Counted from the stretch's first letter, positions 47,329-57,460 are shown. The stretch is 64,000 nucleotides of DNA from Robertmurraya sp. FSL R5-0851 (GCF_038002965.1 NZ_JBBOOE010000001.1:3453001-3517000), one strand, 5' to 3'. Program-made: numbers and translations. The notes: generated from the letters alone by a model not told the origin.

Positions 47329-49407
47329 ATGGAACGATTTGAAACATTTCGTAATGTAATCACTCGATTTTGGAGAAACACGCATATCACCCAATTTTTA
47401 TTATTACTTCTATTAGTTTTTGTATTATTTGCGATTCTTTATTTTGCTTTCCTGGCAAGCCAAGCAAATGTACAAACCTTAAAGGAAGGGTTAAAACAAT
47501 CAACAGTTATATACGACAAGGACGGAGACGTCGCCACAGAGATTAGCACAAACCGAAATAAAGGCGTGGAGATTTCAGAACTCCCTGATTATGTTGGCAA
47601 CGCAGTTGTTGCTATTGAGGATCACCGTTTCTATGTGCATAACGGATTTGACCTGAAAGGTATTACACGGGCTTTCTTTAAGAATTTATTTGCTGGTCGT
47701 ATTACGGGAGGCGGTAGTACATTAACCCAGCAATTAACCAAAAATGCTCTACTCTCTCCTGAGAGAACGTATAAAAGAAAAATTGAAGAATTATTTCTCG
47801 CCCTAGAAATCGAAAAGAAATACGAAAAAGATGAAATCCTTCAGATGTATATTAATCAAGTATATTTTGGACATGGGGCATGGGGAATTGATCAAGCTGC
47901 CGCCAAGTATTTTAACAAAACTGCTAGTGAGTTAACTATTAGTGAATCCGCATTGCTTGCTGGACTACTTCAGGCTCCTTCTGCACGTAACCCATATCAA
48001 AATTATGATGCAGCAATTGAACGCAGAGATGTTGTTCTCGCAAAAATGAAGGAAAATGGATTCATCACTGAGCAGGAGTACAAGGAAGCCATTGGCGAAA
48101 AGATTGTTCTAGAGGAGGGGGGCGGTGGCTTCCTCGACCGAGAATATCCTTCCTATACGGATGCGGTTCTTGACGAAGCGATTTCAAAATACGGATTAAC
48201 ACAGGAAGAAATCTTAACTAGAGGATACAAAATTTATACTGAGATGGATCAAAACCTTCAGTCCTCACTTGAAACGATCTATTCAAATAACAACAATTTT
48301 CCAAGAGGCAAGAAGGATGCGATGGTTCAAAGTGGTTCAGTACTTCTAGATCCGGCAACTGGGGGAGTAAGAGCGCTAGTTGGAGGACGAGGGGAATCCG
48401 TTTTCCGTGGATTTAATCGAGCGACCCATTTAAAAGCTCAACCAGGTTCGACTTTAAAGCCATTAGCTGTTTATACGCCTGCACTAGAAGAAGGATATGC
48501 CTTATCCTCTGTGTTAGAAGATAAGCAACAATCATTTGGTGACTACCAACCCGAAAACTATAATAAAACATATGCTGGTGAAGTCCCTATGTATGTTGCA
48601 ATGCAGGAATCTCTAAATCTTCCAGCGGTTTGGCTTTTAGATCAAATTGGTTTGAACAAAGGAATAGAATCGTTAAATAAATTTGGCATTCCACTTCAAG
48701 AAGAGGATGAACATTTAGCGATCGCACTTGGAGGTATGAACGAAGGTACTTCCCCACTCCGATTAGCGGCAGCTTATTCTGCCTTTGCCAATAAGGGGAA
48801 ACGAGCTGATGATCATCTTATAACAAAAATTGAAGGTCCAACAGGAAATATTATTGCTGAACATAAAAAGAAGGTCGTACAAGTAACAACGAAAAAAGTT
48901 GCAAATGAAATAACATCCATGCTTTTAAATGTTGTGGAATCTGGAACAGGTACTGCTGCACAAATTAACGGAACACCTATTGCTGGGAAAACAGGGTCCA
49001 CGCAGCTAAGCTTTTCAGGTGTTGATGGAACAAAGGATCAATGGTTTGTCGGGTATACTCCTGATCTAGTGGGTGCCATCTGGATTGGGTATGATCAGAC
49101 CGACCAAGATCATTATTTATCCGGATCAAGCTCTGAAACAGTTGTTCCAATTTTTAAGAAGATTATGGAGGCGGCCATTCCATATACGGATCAAACCTCC
49201 TTTTCCGTGAAGTCTGTTAATGCTAGAATGCAAGGCGAACAAGATGCGGAAGAAACTCAAGAAGCGATTAAGGAAAAAGCAGAAAAGATTGAGCAAGTAA
49301 TTAAAGAAGAGAGCTCAAAATGGAGCCAAGTAATTAATAAAATGAAAGAAGACCTAAAAACTGTCGGAGGATTATTGAAAGATAAACTTCAAGAATTTAA
49401 ACAGTAA
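47329..49407 (+). CDS. class A penicillin-binding protein (transglycosylase/transpeptidase)
   Basis: The start is set at the ATG at 47329 (MERFETFRNV, 692 residues) behind AAAGGATAGG; the in-frame upstream codons have no site. It has a short cytoplasmic part, one membrane segment (about 20-43), a GT51 glycosyltransferase domain (VVAIEDHRFYVHNGFDLKGI ... GGSTLTQQL) and a transpeptidase domain with S-T-L-K (PGSTLKPLAVYTP), SLN (ESLNLPAVW) and KTGS (AGKTGSTQL). The C-terminus is a charged helix. It polymerises and crosslinks peptidoglycan. It resembles PbpG/PbpF-type PBPs, but the exact orthologue is uncertain. Confidence 0.93.
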   Translation: MERFETFRNVITRFWRNTHITQFLLLLLLVFVLFAILYFAFLASQANVQTLKEGLKQSTVIYDKDGDVATEISTNRNKGVEISELPDYVGNAVVAIEDHRFYVHNGFDLKGITRAFFKNLFAGRITGGGSTLTQQLTKNALLSPERTYKRKIEELFLALEIEKKYEKDEILQMYINQVYFGHGAWGIDQAAAKYFNKTASELTISESALLAGLLQAPSARNPYQNYDAAIERRDVVLAKMKENGFITEQEYKEAIGEKIVLEEGGGGFLDREYPSYTDAVLDEAISKYGLTQEEILTRGYKIYTEMDQNLQSSLETIYSNNNNFPRGKKDAMVQSGSVLLDPATGGVRALVGGRGESVFRGFNRATHLKAQPGSTLKPLAVYTPALEEGYALSSVLEDKQQSFGDYQPENYNKTYAGEVPMYVAMQESLNLPAVWLLDQIGLNKGIESLNKFGIPLQEEDEHLAIALGGMNEGTSPLRLAAAYSAFANKGKRADDHLITKIEGPTGNIIAEHKKKVVQVTTKKVANEITSMLLNVVESGTGTAAQINGTPIAGKTGSTQLSFSGVDGTKDQWFVGYTPDLVGAIWIGYDQTDQDHYLSGSSSETVVPIFKKIMEAAIPYTDQTSFSVKSVNARMQGEQDAEETQEAIKEKAEKIEQVIKEESSKWSQVINKMKEDLKTVGGLLKDKLQEFKQ

Positions 49408-49414
49408 AGGTCAT

Positions 49415-49446
49415 AAAAAAAGGAAGCTCCTAAAGCTTCCTTTTTT
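49415..49446. terminator. bidirectional terminator after the PBP gene
   Basis: AAAAAAAGGAAGCT and AGCTTCCTTTTTT form a symmetric stem around CCTAA with a T-run on both strands, between the PBP gene and the convergent small gene. Confidence 0.85.
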
Positions 49447-49452
49447 CTTTGC

Positions 49453-49623
49453 TTATTCAGATTCATTCCCAAACATATTATCATACTTTTCATTGTCGAA
49501 CTGACCGTTTGGCTGATCAATGACACCACTATTATAGGCGTCCATAATTTGTGAACTAACACTGTTCTCCCCTTGCTGGTCGTAAATATAATGCGATTGC
49601 CCTTTCATCTCTTCCTTTTTCAT
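49453..49623 (-). CDS. small acidic protein of 56 residues, unknown function
   Basis: An ATG at 49623, 10 nt after AAAGGAG, opens a 56-codon frame ending in TAA at 49453: MKKEEMKGQSHYIYDQQGEN ... MFGNESE. It is acidic, has no membrane segment and is probably flexible. It resembles the small YozQ-type (DUF4025) Bacillus proteins in length and composition, but I cannot confirm this. A terminator follows. The good ribosome binding site and terminator support a real gene. Confidence 0.68.
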   Translation of the reverse strand: MKKEEMKGQSHYIYDQQGENSVSSQIMDAYNSGVIDQPNGQFDNEKYDNMFGNESE

Positions 49624-49735
49624 TGATGATTAGCTCCTTTAAAGTGTATTTTCCCGCCTCTATTATTTTTCGAAAAATTGCTACAGATATACATGAATTG
49701 GGTATTGTATAATCAAAGTAAAGGAGGAGATGAAC

Positions 49736-50182
49736 ATGAGTATTACGTATAAGAAGATATTAGTTGCTGTAGACGGGTCTAAAGAAGCAGAATGGGCTTT
49801 TAAGAAATCCATCGAAGTGGCCAAACGGAACAATGCAACAATTCTATTAGCTCACATCATCGACACTCGAACTTTTGCAACCGTAGAAGCATATGACCGT
49901 ACAATCGCGGAGAGAGCAGACAAGTTTGCTACAGAGCTAATGGAAAGCTATAAAGAGCAGGCATTGAATGCAGGCGTTCAACATGTAACCTATGAGATCG
50001 ATTACGGCTCTCCAAAGGTGAAAATCCCTAAAGACTTAGCGAAAAAACATGAAGTAGATTTAATTATTTGTGGAGCAACTGGATTGAATGCGGTAGAACG
50101 TTTTTTAATTGGAAGCGTTTCCGAACATATTACCCGTTATGCACGCTGTGATGTTTTGGTTGTTCGTACAGAAAAAGAATAA
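49736..50182 (+). CDS. universal stress protein (UspA family), ATP-binding type
   Basis: The protein of 148 residues has the Usp fold and the ATP-binding motif G-x2-G-x9-G-S (GATGLNAVERFLIGS, residues about 117-131) and the N-terminal KKILVAVDGS with Asp for ribose contact. The start is set at the ATG at 49736 (MSITYKK), 8 nt from GGAGG; the ATG at 49730 is only 2 nt away. Its role is in stress response; the signal is unknown. It is followed by a terminator shared with convergent argH. Confidence 0.92.
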   Translation: MSITYKKILVAVDGSKEAEWAFKKSIEVAKRNNATILLAHIIDTRTFATVEAYDRTIAERADKFATELMESYKEQALNAGVQHVTYEIDYGSPKVKIPKDLAKKHEVDLIICGATGLNAVERFLIGSVSEHITRYARCDVLVVRTEKE

Positions 50183-50192
50183 ATAACGCAGG

Positions 50193-50223
50193 AAAGCACG
50201 CTATTAGTCATTAGCGTGCTTTT
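50193..50223. terminator. bidirectional terminator between usp and argH
   Basis: AAAGCACGCTA and TAGCGTGCTTT pair around TTAGTCAT, with T-runs on both strands. Confidence 0.85.
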
Positions 50224-50230
50224 CTTGCTT

Positions 50231-51604
50231 TTACTTTAACTTTGATTTTGCTTTAACGATGGCCTCTTCTACCTGTGCAAACCCTGTTCCTCCTGCTGAG
50301 TTTCTACGTTTCACTGCAGTGACCGGGTTTAACACCTCGTATATATCATTCTCAAATAATGAATTTGCTTCCTTATATTGCTCGAGTGGTAAATCAGCCA
50401 AATAACATTGACTTTGAACACATGTAAGCACGAGCTTTCCTACGATTTCATGAGCTTCGCGGAATGGAATTCCTTTCCCTGATAAATAATCGGCAAGCTC
50501 GGTCGCATTAGAGAAGTCCTGCTTTGTAGCAACTTCCATTTCGTTCTCATTTACTTTCATCGTTTCAACCATACCAGCAAAAATCTTCAATGAGCCAGTA
50601 ATCGTCTTTACCGTATCAAACATGCCTTCTTTATCTTCCTGCATGTCCTTGTTGTAAGCAAGTGGTAGCCCCTTTAATACCGTTAGTAAGCCAAAGAGAT
50701 TGCCATATACTCTTCCAGTCTTCCCACGGATTAACTCAGCCATATCAGGATTTTTCTTTTGCGGCATGATGCTTGATCCAGTTGTAAAGCTATCATCAAG
50801 CTCAATAAATCGAAATTCTTGACTTGACCATAAAATAAACTCCTCAGCTAGTCTTGATAAATGCATCATCAAGATCGAGCTTCCAGACATAAATTCCAAT
50901 ATAAAATCTCGATCACTAACAGCATCTAAACTATTTTCATAAATACTTGAAAACTCTAAAAGGCTAGCTGTAAGTTCACGGTCAATAGGGAATGTAGTTC
51001 CGGCTAAAGCACCTGCACCTAGTGGAGATTTATTAATTCTCTTAAGACTTTCTTGGAATCTTTCTTTGTCACGCTCAAGCATCCAAAAATAGGCAAGCAA
51101 GTGGTGAGCAAACGAGATAGGTTGTGCTCTTTGTAAATGTGTATAGCCCGGCATGACAGTTTGGACATGCTTTTCAGCTTGCACTAATAAACTTTGCTGC
51201 AGTCCTTCAATCAGTTCAACAACATGCTGAGTCTCTCTTCGTAAGTACAAATGCATGTCTGTTGCCACTTGGTCATTTCTGCTTCTAGCTGTGTGGAGCT
51301 TCCCACCAACAGGGCCAATTAATTGAATAAGCTGACTCTCAAGATTCAAGTGAATATCCTCTAATTCTACAGAGAATTCAAGTTCATCATTGATCGCTTT
51401 TTCTTGTAAAATTTTCAGTCCATCTGTTATTTGAGCAGCTTCCTCGTGCGATATAATACCGCACGAAGAGAGCATGCTTACATGTGCTAAACTACCTTGA
51501 ATATCTTCCAGGACTAGCTCTTTATCAAAGGAAATGGAGGCTCCAAATTCGTCTACCCATTCCTCTGCTGTTTTGGTAAAGCGTCCTCCCCAAAGCTTTT
51601 TCAC
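50231..51604 (-). CDS. argH: argininosuccinate lyase
   Basis: ArgH splits argininosuccinate into arginine and fumarate. The fumarase/aspartase-superfamily signature [14 protein letters not shown] is at residues about 278-291, with the catalytic Ser in SSIM and the [13 protein letters not shown] loop near residue 108. The length of 457 is normal. Its ATG overlaps the argG stop by 4 bp, so the genes are coupled. Confidence 0.97.
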   Translation of the reverse strand: MKKLWGGRFTKTAEEWVDEFGASISFDKELVLEDIQGSLAHVSMLSSCGIISHEEAAQITDGLKILQEKAINDELEFSVELEDIHLNLESQLIQLIGPVGGKLHTARSRNDQVATDMHLYLRRETQHVVELIEGLQQSLLVQAEKHVQTVMPGYTHLQRAQPISFAHHLLAYFWMLERDKERFQESLKRINKSPLGAGALAGTTFPIDRELTASLLEFSSIYENSLDAVSDRDFILEFMSGSSILMMHLSRLAEEFILWSSQEFRFIELDDSFTTGSSIMPQKKNPDMAELIRGKTGRVYGNLFGLLTVLKGLPLAYNKDMQEDKEGMFDTVKTITGSLKIFAGMVETMKVNENEMEVATKQDFSNATELADYLSGKGIPFREAHEIVGKLVLTCVQSQCYLADLPLEQYKEANSLFENDIYEVLNPVTAVKRRNSAGGTGFAQVEEAIVKAKSKLK

Positions 51605-52806
51605 ACAGTCACCTTCTTTTGTTGCACTTCAGATTGTACCTTAGTTGGCAGACCCCATAGTTGGATAAAACCAACTGCAGATTGATGGTCAAACTGATCT
51701 TCTGCTGTATATGTTGCTAACTTTTCATCATACAAGGAGTAAGCTGACTTTCTTCCTTCAACAATCGCATGGCCTTTAAATAGCTTCACACGAACAGTAC
51801 CCGTTACATACTTTTGTGTTTCCTTAAGGAACGCTTTTAAAGCAGTAGTTAGTGGTGAGAACCAAAGTCCATCATAAATCACTTCAGCAATCTTCTTGCT
51901 AATAACTGGCTTAAAATGAGCTACTTCCTTCACAAGTGTTAAGTCTTCAAGCTCTTTATGTGCTTTTAATAATGTCATCGCTCCTGGACACTCATACACT
52001 TCACGAGACTTAATACCCACAAGTCTGTTTTCCACATGGTCGATACGGCCAACCCCATGCTTACCAGCCATTTCATTTAATTTTAAAATCAACTCTGAAA
52101 GTGGGTAGTTTTTTCCGTTTAGGCTAACAGGAACTCCGCTAACAAACTCAATTTCAACAACATCCGCTTGATCTGGTGTTTGCTCAAGTGGCAAGGTAAT
52201 ATCGTATGCTCCTTCAGGTGGTGCTGCCCAAGGATCTTCTAGTACACCACATTCTGCTGCTCTACCCCAAAGGTTTTGATCAATTGAATATGGACTATCT
52301 AAATTAATCGGAATAGGAATTCCGTTTTTCTTTGCATACTCAATTTCTTCTTCACGAGACCAGCTCCACTCACGTACGGGAGCAAGAACTTTTAAATCAG
52401 GGTTTAACGCAGAAATGGATACTTCAAAACGAACTTGATCGTTTCCTTTGCCGGTACAACCATGCGCTACTGCAACAGCTCCTTCTTGCTCAGCAACTTC
52501 TACTAATTTTTTCGCAATTAGTGGACGAGATAGAGCTGATACAAGAGGATACTTTTCTTCGTACATCGCTTGAGCTTGCAATGCAATTAATGCATATTCA
52601 TGCGCGAATTCTTCTTTTGCATCAATTACGTATGATGAAACCGCACCCACCTGCAATGCTTTTTGTTTAATAAATTCTAGATCTTTACCTTCTCCAACAT
52701 CCAAACAGCATGCAACTACTGCATACCCTTGATCTTGAAGCCACTTTACTGCTACTGATGTATCTAAACCTCCTGAATAAGCAAGAACAACTTTTTGAAC
52801 TGACAT
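51601..52806 (-). CDS. argG: argininosuccinate synthase
   Basis: ArgG joins citrulline and aspartate with ATP. The N-type PP-loop [15 protein letters not shown] lies at residues 9-23, and the [15 protein letters not shown] citrulline/ATP-binding segment follows near 115. It is the first gene of argG-argH. A strong GGAGG site precedes the ATG. An arginine operator and a promoter lie in the 210-bp gap upstream. Confidence 0.97.
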   Translation of the reverse strand: MSVQKVVLAYSGGLDTSVAVKWLQDQGYAVVACCLDVGEGKDLEFIKQKALQVGAVSSYVIDAKEEFAHEYALIALQAQAMYEEKYPLVSALSRPLIAKKLVEVAEQEGAVAVAHGCTGKGNDQVRFEVSISALNPDLKVLAPVREWSWSREEEIEYAKKNGIPIPINLDSPYSIDQNLWGRAAECGVLEDPWAAPPEGAYDITLPLEQTPDQADVVEIEFVSGVPVSLNGKNYPLSELILKLNEMAGKHGVGRIDHVENRLVGIKSREVYECPGAMTLLKAHKELEDLTLVKEVAHFKPVISKKIAEVIYDGLWFSPLTTALKAFLKETQKYVTGTVRVKLFKGHAIVEGRKSAYSLYDEKLATYTAEDQFDHQSAVGFIQLWGLPTKVQSEVQQKKVTV

Positions 52807-52821
52807 GATAATCCTCCTAAT

Positions 52822-52839
52822 ATCGAATAAATATTCAAA
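52822..52839. promoter_or_regulatory. ARG box (AhrC/ArgR operator) upstream of argG
   Basis: ATCGAATAAATATTCAAA matches the ArgR operator WNTGAATWWWWATTCANW at 17 of 18 positions. It lies between the promoter and the argG ribosome binding site, where bound AhrC would repress in the presence of arginine. Additional AT-rich half-sites may lie at about 52840-52860 and 52921-52940. Confidence 0.78.
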
Positions 52840-52875
52840 TGATTTATATTTTTATACTTTAATAATATGTATACA

Positions 52876-52904
52876 AATGTAACAAGTTTTCTTCCTATTT
52901 TCAA
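52876..52904 (-). promoter_or_regulatory. putative sigma-A promoter of argGH
   Basis: On the minus strand TTGAAA (52904-52899), a 17-nt spacer and TACATT (52881-52876). Confidence 0.55.
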
Positions 52905-53017
52905 TACTTATTCTTAAAAATGTATAAAAATTTATTAAAATATTTATCAAGCTTTCGTCTGGAAGGCATGAAAAGACTGTAGTAGAATGATTATAAGATG
53001 AAAGGGAGGAGCTTTTA

Positions 53018-53332
53018 ATGGAGAAATACTTTGAATTAAATGAAAGATTAGGTATCAAGCTCCCTGCTTTGCATAAAAACTGGGAGGATTATACCTTCCA
53101 TACTCAGCAAAGCATTCTATTGGAGTGGGAGAAAATTAGAGGATACATTCCAGATCGAATTGCAGAACTTGAAGAACATATTAATATGAAGCAAGCCTCT
53201 TTATCAGATGAAAGTGATTTTCGGAAATCATGCCAATTAAACACCGAAATTGCTGAACTTGCTTCCATCATTAATGATTTATGGCTGTGGTATCGAACAA
53301 ACCAGGATATAGGCGGGAAAGCCCACCATTAA
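53018..53332 (+). CDS. conserved hypothetical protein, helical
   Basis: The 104-residue protein is soluble and mostly helical, with a likely antiparallel helix pair (LLEWEKIRGYIPDRIAELEE and CQLNTEIAELASIINDLW) and a Trp-rich end. The GGGAGG site 9 nt before the ATG supports translation. No motif is recognised and no membrane segment is present. It is followed by a terminator shared with the convergent phosphoesterase gene. Confidence 0.65.
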   Translation: MEKYFELNERLGIKLPALHKNWEDYTFHTQQSILLEWEKIRGYIPDRIAELEEHINMKQASLSDESDFRKSCQLNTEIAELASIINDLWLWYRTNQDIGGKAHH

Positions 53333-53364
53333 AAGAACCTTCAGAAGGCTGAAGGCTCTTTTAT
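53333..53364. terminator. terminator between the hypothetical gene and the phosphoesterase gene
   Basis: AAGAACCTTCAG and CTGAAGGCTCTT pair around AAGG, with CTTTTATT following on the plus strand. Confidence 0.8.
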
Positions 53365-54500
53365 TCTTTATTATTTTTAATATACTCTAGCGTGTTTGAA
53401 TGATCGTTTCTTAAGGCATCTATAATTTCCTCATCCGGCTGGACAACTGGTACTTTTTCATCTTTTCCAGATTTTTTATATATCGATCTCACTTCAGATC
53501 GAGAGTCTACTACTTTCCATAAATCATTTACCTTTCTGATTGACAAATCAATAATCCCAAGATGATTCCCCCAATACCCAGCTTGTACTAATGGAATACT
53601 ACGGATTGTACCTTTTTCGATATTGATAAATTGTTGCTGTAAAAAATAATCATCGTTGGGAAATAGAGAGTGACTATGACCGTAAAGGATGGCATCAATT
53701 CCTTCCACTTCTGTTAATGCCATGACACTATTTTCACTTTTATTTACTACACCCTCATCGGCTGCCAGACCGGCATGGGCTAGAACAATTATGATATCAG
53801 CACCTTCGCTCTTCATAATCGGTATGAAATGCTTAAGCGTTGACACCATGCTTTTTATTTTAATTTTCCCCTTAAAATGCTCCTCATCCCACTTTGCTGC
53901 AATGGGCGTAATTAACCCAATGACACCAACCTTGACATTCTGCTCAACCCCCATTGTATCTGTGAATCTTTTATCCAATATCATGTAAGGATTAAAATAA
54001 TTGATATCATCAAATGAGTGTAAATTATGATCTTGCACATAAATATTAGCATTTACATATGGAAAATCAGCTCCTCGTAAGCTCGTTTGCAAAAAGTCTA
54101 ACCCGAAATTAAACTCATGATTTCCAAGCGTTGCCCCGTCGTATCGGAGGCGATTTAACGCCTTAAATGCTGGATGGATGAAGCTTTGGTCAAATTGATA
54201 CGTCTTAGAAGCAAGCTCAGCTAGTGCACTTCCTTGAATTAAATCACCATTATCAAAAAGAAGTACATTTTTTGCTTCCTTTCTTGCCTCTTTAATTAAA
54301 CTCGCTGTCCTTGCAAATCCGAATTCCACTGTTTCTTTATTGTTTCGATAGTCATAATCCATCATGTAACTATGTAGATCTGTCGTCTCAAGGATACGAA
54401 GCTCAATGGACGGAGGAACTGGTTCTTCTATTGCAATGACTTGTTCAGCAGGTGATGCAATAAGACAGCTAATAATAACGAAAAGCAATAAATTTCTCAT
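53361..54500 (-). CDS. secreted metallophosphoesterase, 5'-nucleotidase/CpdB N-domain only
   Basis: The protein has a signal peptide (residues 1-24) and a metallophosphatase domain with LETTDLHSYMMDYDY (motif I), LFDNGDLIQGS (II), ATLGNHEFNFGLDFL (III, GNHE), VLAHAGLAADEG (IV) and LYGHSHSLFPN (V, GHSH). This is the catalytic half of 2',3'-cyclic-nucleotide phosphodiesterase/5'-nucleotidases. It ends at 379 residues, soon after the point where the substrate-binding 5_nucleotid_C domain (about 150-250 residues) would begin. No remains of that domain are seen downstream. It has no LPXTG-like anchor. Confidence 0.82.
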   Translation of the reverse strand: MRNLLLFVIISCLIASPAEQVIAIEEPVPPSIELRILETTDLHSYMMDYDYRNNKETVEFGFARTASLIKEARKEAKNVLLFDNGDLIQGSALAELASKTYQFDQSFIHPAFKALNRLRYDGATLGNHEFNFGLDFLQTSLRGADFPYVNANIYVQDHNLHSFDDINYFNPYMILDKRFTDTMGVEQNVKVGVIGLITPIAAKWDEEHFKGKIKIKSMVSTLKHFIPIMKSEGADIIIVLAHAGLAADEGVVNKSENSVMALTEVEGIDAILYGHSHSLFPNDDYFLQQQFINIEKGTIRSIPLVQAGYWGNHLGIIDLSIRKVNDLWKVVDSRSEVRSIYKKSGKDEKVPVVQPDEEIIDALRNDHSNTLEYIKNNKE

Positions 54501-54566
54501 CTACCCACCTTCTAATGTAAGAAGTGATTGATTTATTACTCTTCCCAAACTGCCCCTTATTTAACC

Positions 54567-54600
54567 AAAAAAAAGTGAGAACTAATGTCTCACTTTTTTT
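54567..54600 (-). terminator. terminator of moaB
   Basis: On the minus strand AAAAAGTGAGACATTAGTTCTCACTTTTTTTT is a clear hairpin with T-run, starting at the moaB stop codon. Confidence 0.87.
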
Positions 54601-55111
54601 ACAGATCTTTTTTCAGTTCTCTTACGATATGACCGAGCTCAGGCAAGATTAATTTATTCATCGCAAGCCTTACTGCTCCTGTTGACCCTGGAGTAGAAAA
54701 GACCGCTTTATTTTGAATAACTCCTGCAATCGCTCTTGATAAAATAGCAGCAGAGCCAATATCTTCCGTATAGCTAAGCATCCGAAACAATTCCCCGAAC
54801 CCACTTATTTCTTTCTCAAAAAGCGTTTGAACGGTTTCGATCGTTACATCACGTTTCGCAATACCTGTACCACCATTTGTTAAAATAATATCGATTGAAT
54901 CATCGATACAGCCCCGAAGAACTTCCCTAGTAATTTCTTCTCGTGAATCTTTAACAATCACGTAATCTGCAATCACATGATCATGTTCCTTCAATAAGGA
55001 TATCATGAGCTGACCACTTTTATCGGTTTCCTCTGTTCTTGTATCACTCACAGTAATTACTTTACACGTGACAGAGCTAGGTGCAGTTTGCTTATGCTCA
55101 TCTTTACTCAT
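54599..55111 (-). CDS. moaB: molybdenum cofactor biosynthesis protein MoaB/MogA family
   Basis: The 170-residue protein has the MoCF-binding fold with VTCKVITVSDTRTEETDKSG (N-terminal SD-R-T-DKSG), and the LTNGGTGIAKRDVTIETV loop of adenylyl transfer to molybdopterin. It acts in molybdenum cofactor synthesis. The start overlaps the upstream EcsC-family gene by 8 bp. Other genes of the pathway are not in this window. Confidence 0.92.
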   Translation of the reverse strand: MSKDEHKQTAPSSVTCKVITVSDTRTEETDKSGQLMISLLKEHDHVIADYVIVKDSREEITREVLRGCIDDSIDIILTNGGTGIAKRDVTIETVQTLFEKEISGFGELFRMLSYTEDIGSAAILSRAIAGVIQNKAVFSTPGSTGAVRLAMNKLILPELGHIVRELKKDL

Positions 55112-55946
55112 CGTAAGTGTTCTCCTTTTCTGTTAGATAACGCAATTGATAATAGGAGTGAGCAAAATCCGTCACTTTTCTTGTTAATTGATAATTGCTA
55201 CCTGCTCCAATGGCCATGGATATAAGAGGAATTCCTTGAAGGGTCTTATTTTTAAAGAAAAGAATGGCAATCGACTTAAAGATCTGTTTTAGAGGTTGTT
55301 CCATCCATGTAATATCTGTAAGTTCCTCTTTTCCCTCATAAAAGTATTCTCTATGTTTCCCAAAATCCTGCTTTAATTCCTCCCAGCTATACATCTGCAT
55401 TCGTACAGGATGAGTAGCAGCATGAAAAACTTTCAAAGAATTCATCATTTCAAATGGGGTATTAACTTCGTATCCATAGGTCATTGCAATAAGTTGAATC
55501 ACTCTAAGATTGATGACGGTAACTGCAGGAAGATCCACACCCAATAAAAGAGCACCACCAGTTCCAGACATTCCTCCTTGAGCAAAGGAATACAGTCTAT
55601 GTCTCGAAATTTGTTGTTCAGCAATGTACTGAAGCTGATCAATGCTTAAATGTTTTAAATCCTCAATTTGTGTAATGCTTTGGTCAAATACTCTTCCAGC
55701 TGATAAAATTCGCTCTTTTGCATCGAACTGAAGTTGACTTCCTTGTATTAATGCATGTAAATGAAATAACCAGCTATCTAAGGCTATGTAAAACTGCTTC
55801 TGTGTTTCTTCTGGTAATAGGGAAAAAACTCGCTCTACGTATTTATCATACGTTACTTCAAGATCATTAGGAGAATAGCTGTAAAGACTCTCTTCCCATT
55901 CTTTAATCGAGGCCATCACTTGTTTTTCACGACTTGTTAAAGCCAT
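55104..55946 (-). CDS. EcsC family protein
   Basis: The 280-residue protein matches the EcsC family: an N-terminal helical part, the glycine-rich GGMSGTGGALLLGVDLPAVTVINLRVIQLIAMTYGYEV segment around residue 145-180, and a second amphipathic stretch near the C-terminus (ISMAIGAGSNYQLTRKVTDFAHSYYQLRYL). The function is unknown; EcsC is found with the EcsAB ABC transporter in B. subtilis. Here it is upstream of moaB with an 8-bp overlap, which suggests co-translation. Confidence 0.85.
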   Translation of the reverse strand: MALTSREKQVMASIKEWEESLYSYSPNDLEVTYDKYVERVFSLLPEETQKQFYIALDSWLFHLHALIQGSQLQFDAKERILSAGRVFDQSITQIEDLKHLSIDQLQYIAEQQISRHRLYSFAQGGMSGTGGALLLGVDLPAVTVINLRVIQLIAMTYGYEVNTPFEMMNSLKVFHAATHPVRMQMYSWEELKQDFGKHREYFYEGKEELTDITWMEQPLKQIFKSIAILFFKNKTLQGIPLISMAIGAGSNYQLTRKVTDFAHSYYQLRYLTEKENTYDE

Positions 55947-55999
55947 TACCTTCCCTCCTTCTTAACTAGCTTAAGTATAGCATACTCATGGTTTTTGGA

Positions 56000-56040
56000 G
56001 AAAAAGCAACAGGCAAATGCATGATCAGCATTTGCCTGTG
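56000..56040 (-). terminator. terminator of ackA
   Basis: On the minus strand CAGGCAAATGCTGATCATGCATTTGCCTG is a 10-bp-plus stem followed by TTGCTTTTT. It begins 11 bp after the ackA stop. Confidence 0.85.
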
Positions 56041-56050
56041 TATAAGAATA

Positions 56051-57238
56051 TTATTCAGCTAATTTTACAACATCACGTGCAATCATAACTTCTTCATTCG
56101 TTGGAATAACGATTACTTTTACTGGAGAATGCGGATAGTTAATAAACGCTTCTTCTCCACGTGTTTTGTTTAAAGCTGGATCCCAATATACACCCATAAA
56201 CTCTAAGCCCTGAAGTACACGTGCACGAATGGCTTGGCTGTTCTCACCAATACCTGCTGTAAAGATGATTGCATCAACACCGTACATGCGAGATGCATAA
56301 GAACCAATATACTTGTGGATTCGGTTTCCGAATACTTCTAACGCTAATTCCGCACGTTCATTCCCTTTCTCAGCTTCCAACTCGATATCACGAAGGTCAC
56401 TTGAGAATCCAGATACTCCTAACATTCCACTCTTTTTATTAAGGATATCCAATACTTCATCAGCACTGTTTCCTGTTTTCTCCATAATGAAAGGAATTAA
56501 CGCTGGGTCAATATTTCCTGAACGAGTTCCCATTGTTACACCAGCAAGTGGGGTGAAGCCCATAGATGTATCAATAGACTTACCACCTTCAATCGCCGCA
56601 ATACTTGCACCGTTACCTAAGTGACAAGAGATCAAGCGAAGCTGTTCAAGTGGACGACCTAATAGTTCAGCTGCACGCTCTGAAACGTACTTGTGTGACG
56701 TACCATGGAAACCATATTTACGAATACCGTACTCTTTATAATATTCATAAGGCAAGCTGTATAAGAAAGAGCTTTCTGGCATGGTTTGATGGAAGGCTGT
56801 ATCAAATACAGCAACCGCTGGCACATTTGGAAGTACTTGTTGGAACGCACGAATTCCAGTAATATTAGCAGGATTATGAAGAGGCGCTAGCTCTGATAAC
56901 TCCTCGATCTTAGTTAACACTTCATCTGTAATTAAAACAGAGTCATTGAATTCTTCTCCACCATGCACGACACGATGACCAATACCATTAATTTCTTCAA
57001 GTGACTTAATAATTCCAGATTCAGTTAACTTATTTAAAAGCATTTTAACTGCAACCGCATGATCAGGTATATCTGTAACTTCTTCAACCTTTTCACCATT
57101 CACAGAAATCGTGAAAATAGAATCCTTAAGACCAATACGCTCAATTAGTCCTTTTGTAATAACATCTTCATTCGGCATTTCAAATAGTTGAAATTTCAGT
57201 GACGAACTTCCTGCGTTAATCGCAATTACCTTTGACAT
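56051..57238 (-). CDS. ackA: acetate kinase
   Basis: The 395-residue enzyme interconverts acetate + ATP and acetyl phosphate + ADP. The ASKHA-fold signatures are [14 protein letters not shown] (6-19), the catalytic Asp in [18 protein letters not shown] (phosphate loop) and FTAGIGENS. It is central to overflow metabolism. No clear cre site was recognised in the 220 bp upstream. Confidence 0.97.
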   Translation of the reverse strand: MSKVIAINAGSSSLKFQLFEMPNEDVITKGLIERIGLKDSIFTISVNGEKVEEVTDIPDHAVAVKMLLNKLTESGIIKSLEEINGIGHRVVHGGEEFNDSVLITDEVLTKIEELSELAPLHNPANITGIRAFQQVLPNVPAVAVFDTAFHQTMPESSFLYSLPYEYYKEYGIRKYGFHGTSHKYVSERAAELLGRPLEQLRLISCHLGNGASIAAIEGGKSIDTSMGFTPLAGVTMGTRSGNIDPALIPFIMEKTGNSADEVLDILNKKSGMLGVSGFSSDLRDIELEAEKGNERAELALEVFGNRIHKYIGSYASRMYGVDAIIFTAGIGENSQAIRARVLQGLEFMGVYWDPALNKTRGEEAFINYPHSPVKVIVIPTNEEVMIARDVVKLAE

Positions 57239-57421
57239 ATGATAAATACCGCTCCTTTTTTAAAGAAACTCTAAAATACGCTAATACAAATTTATTTTGC
57301 ACTAAGACGCTCGTTTCTATCTCTCCATTCCCCATTTAATCACTGCCTCACATACATTTCAAGAACAAGCTAATTTTGGTATCGGTTACAGAATAAAGTA
57401 ATTATATTCTGAAAATAAGAC

Positions 57422-57455
57422 AAAAAACCGATAGCCTTTTTATAAGCTATCGGTT
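57422..57455 (-). terminator. terminator of ytxK
   Basis: On the minus strand AACCGATAGCTTATAAAAAGGCTATCGGTT pairs over 11 bp and is followed by TTTT, right after the ytxK stop. Confidence 0.87.
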
Positions 57456-57460
57456 CCCTA

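Noticed and set aside
49690-49715. Possible sigma-B promoter (GGGTAT) before the universal stress protein gene
   Set aside because: No GTTT-like -35 lies at 12-14 bp upstream of GGGTAT, so the evidence is too weak.
57239-57460. cre site before ackA
   Set aside because: Best candidates have too many mismatches to the consensus.
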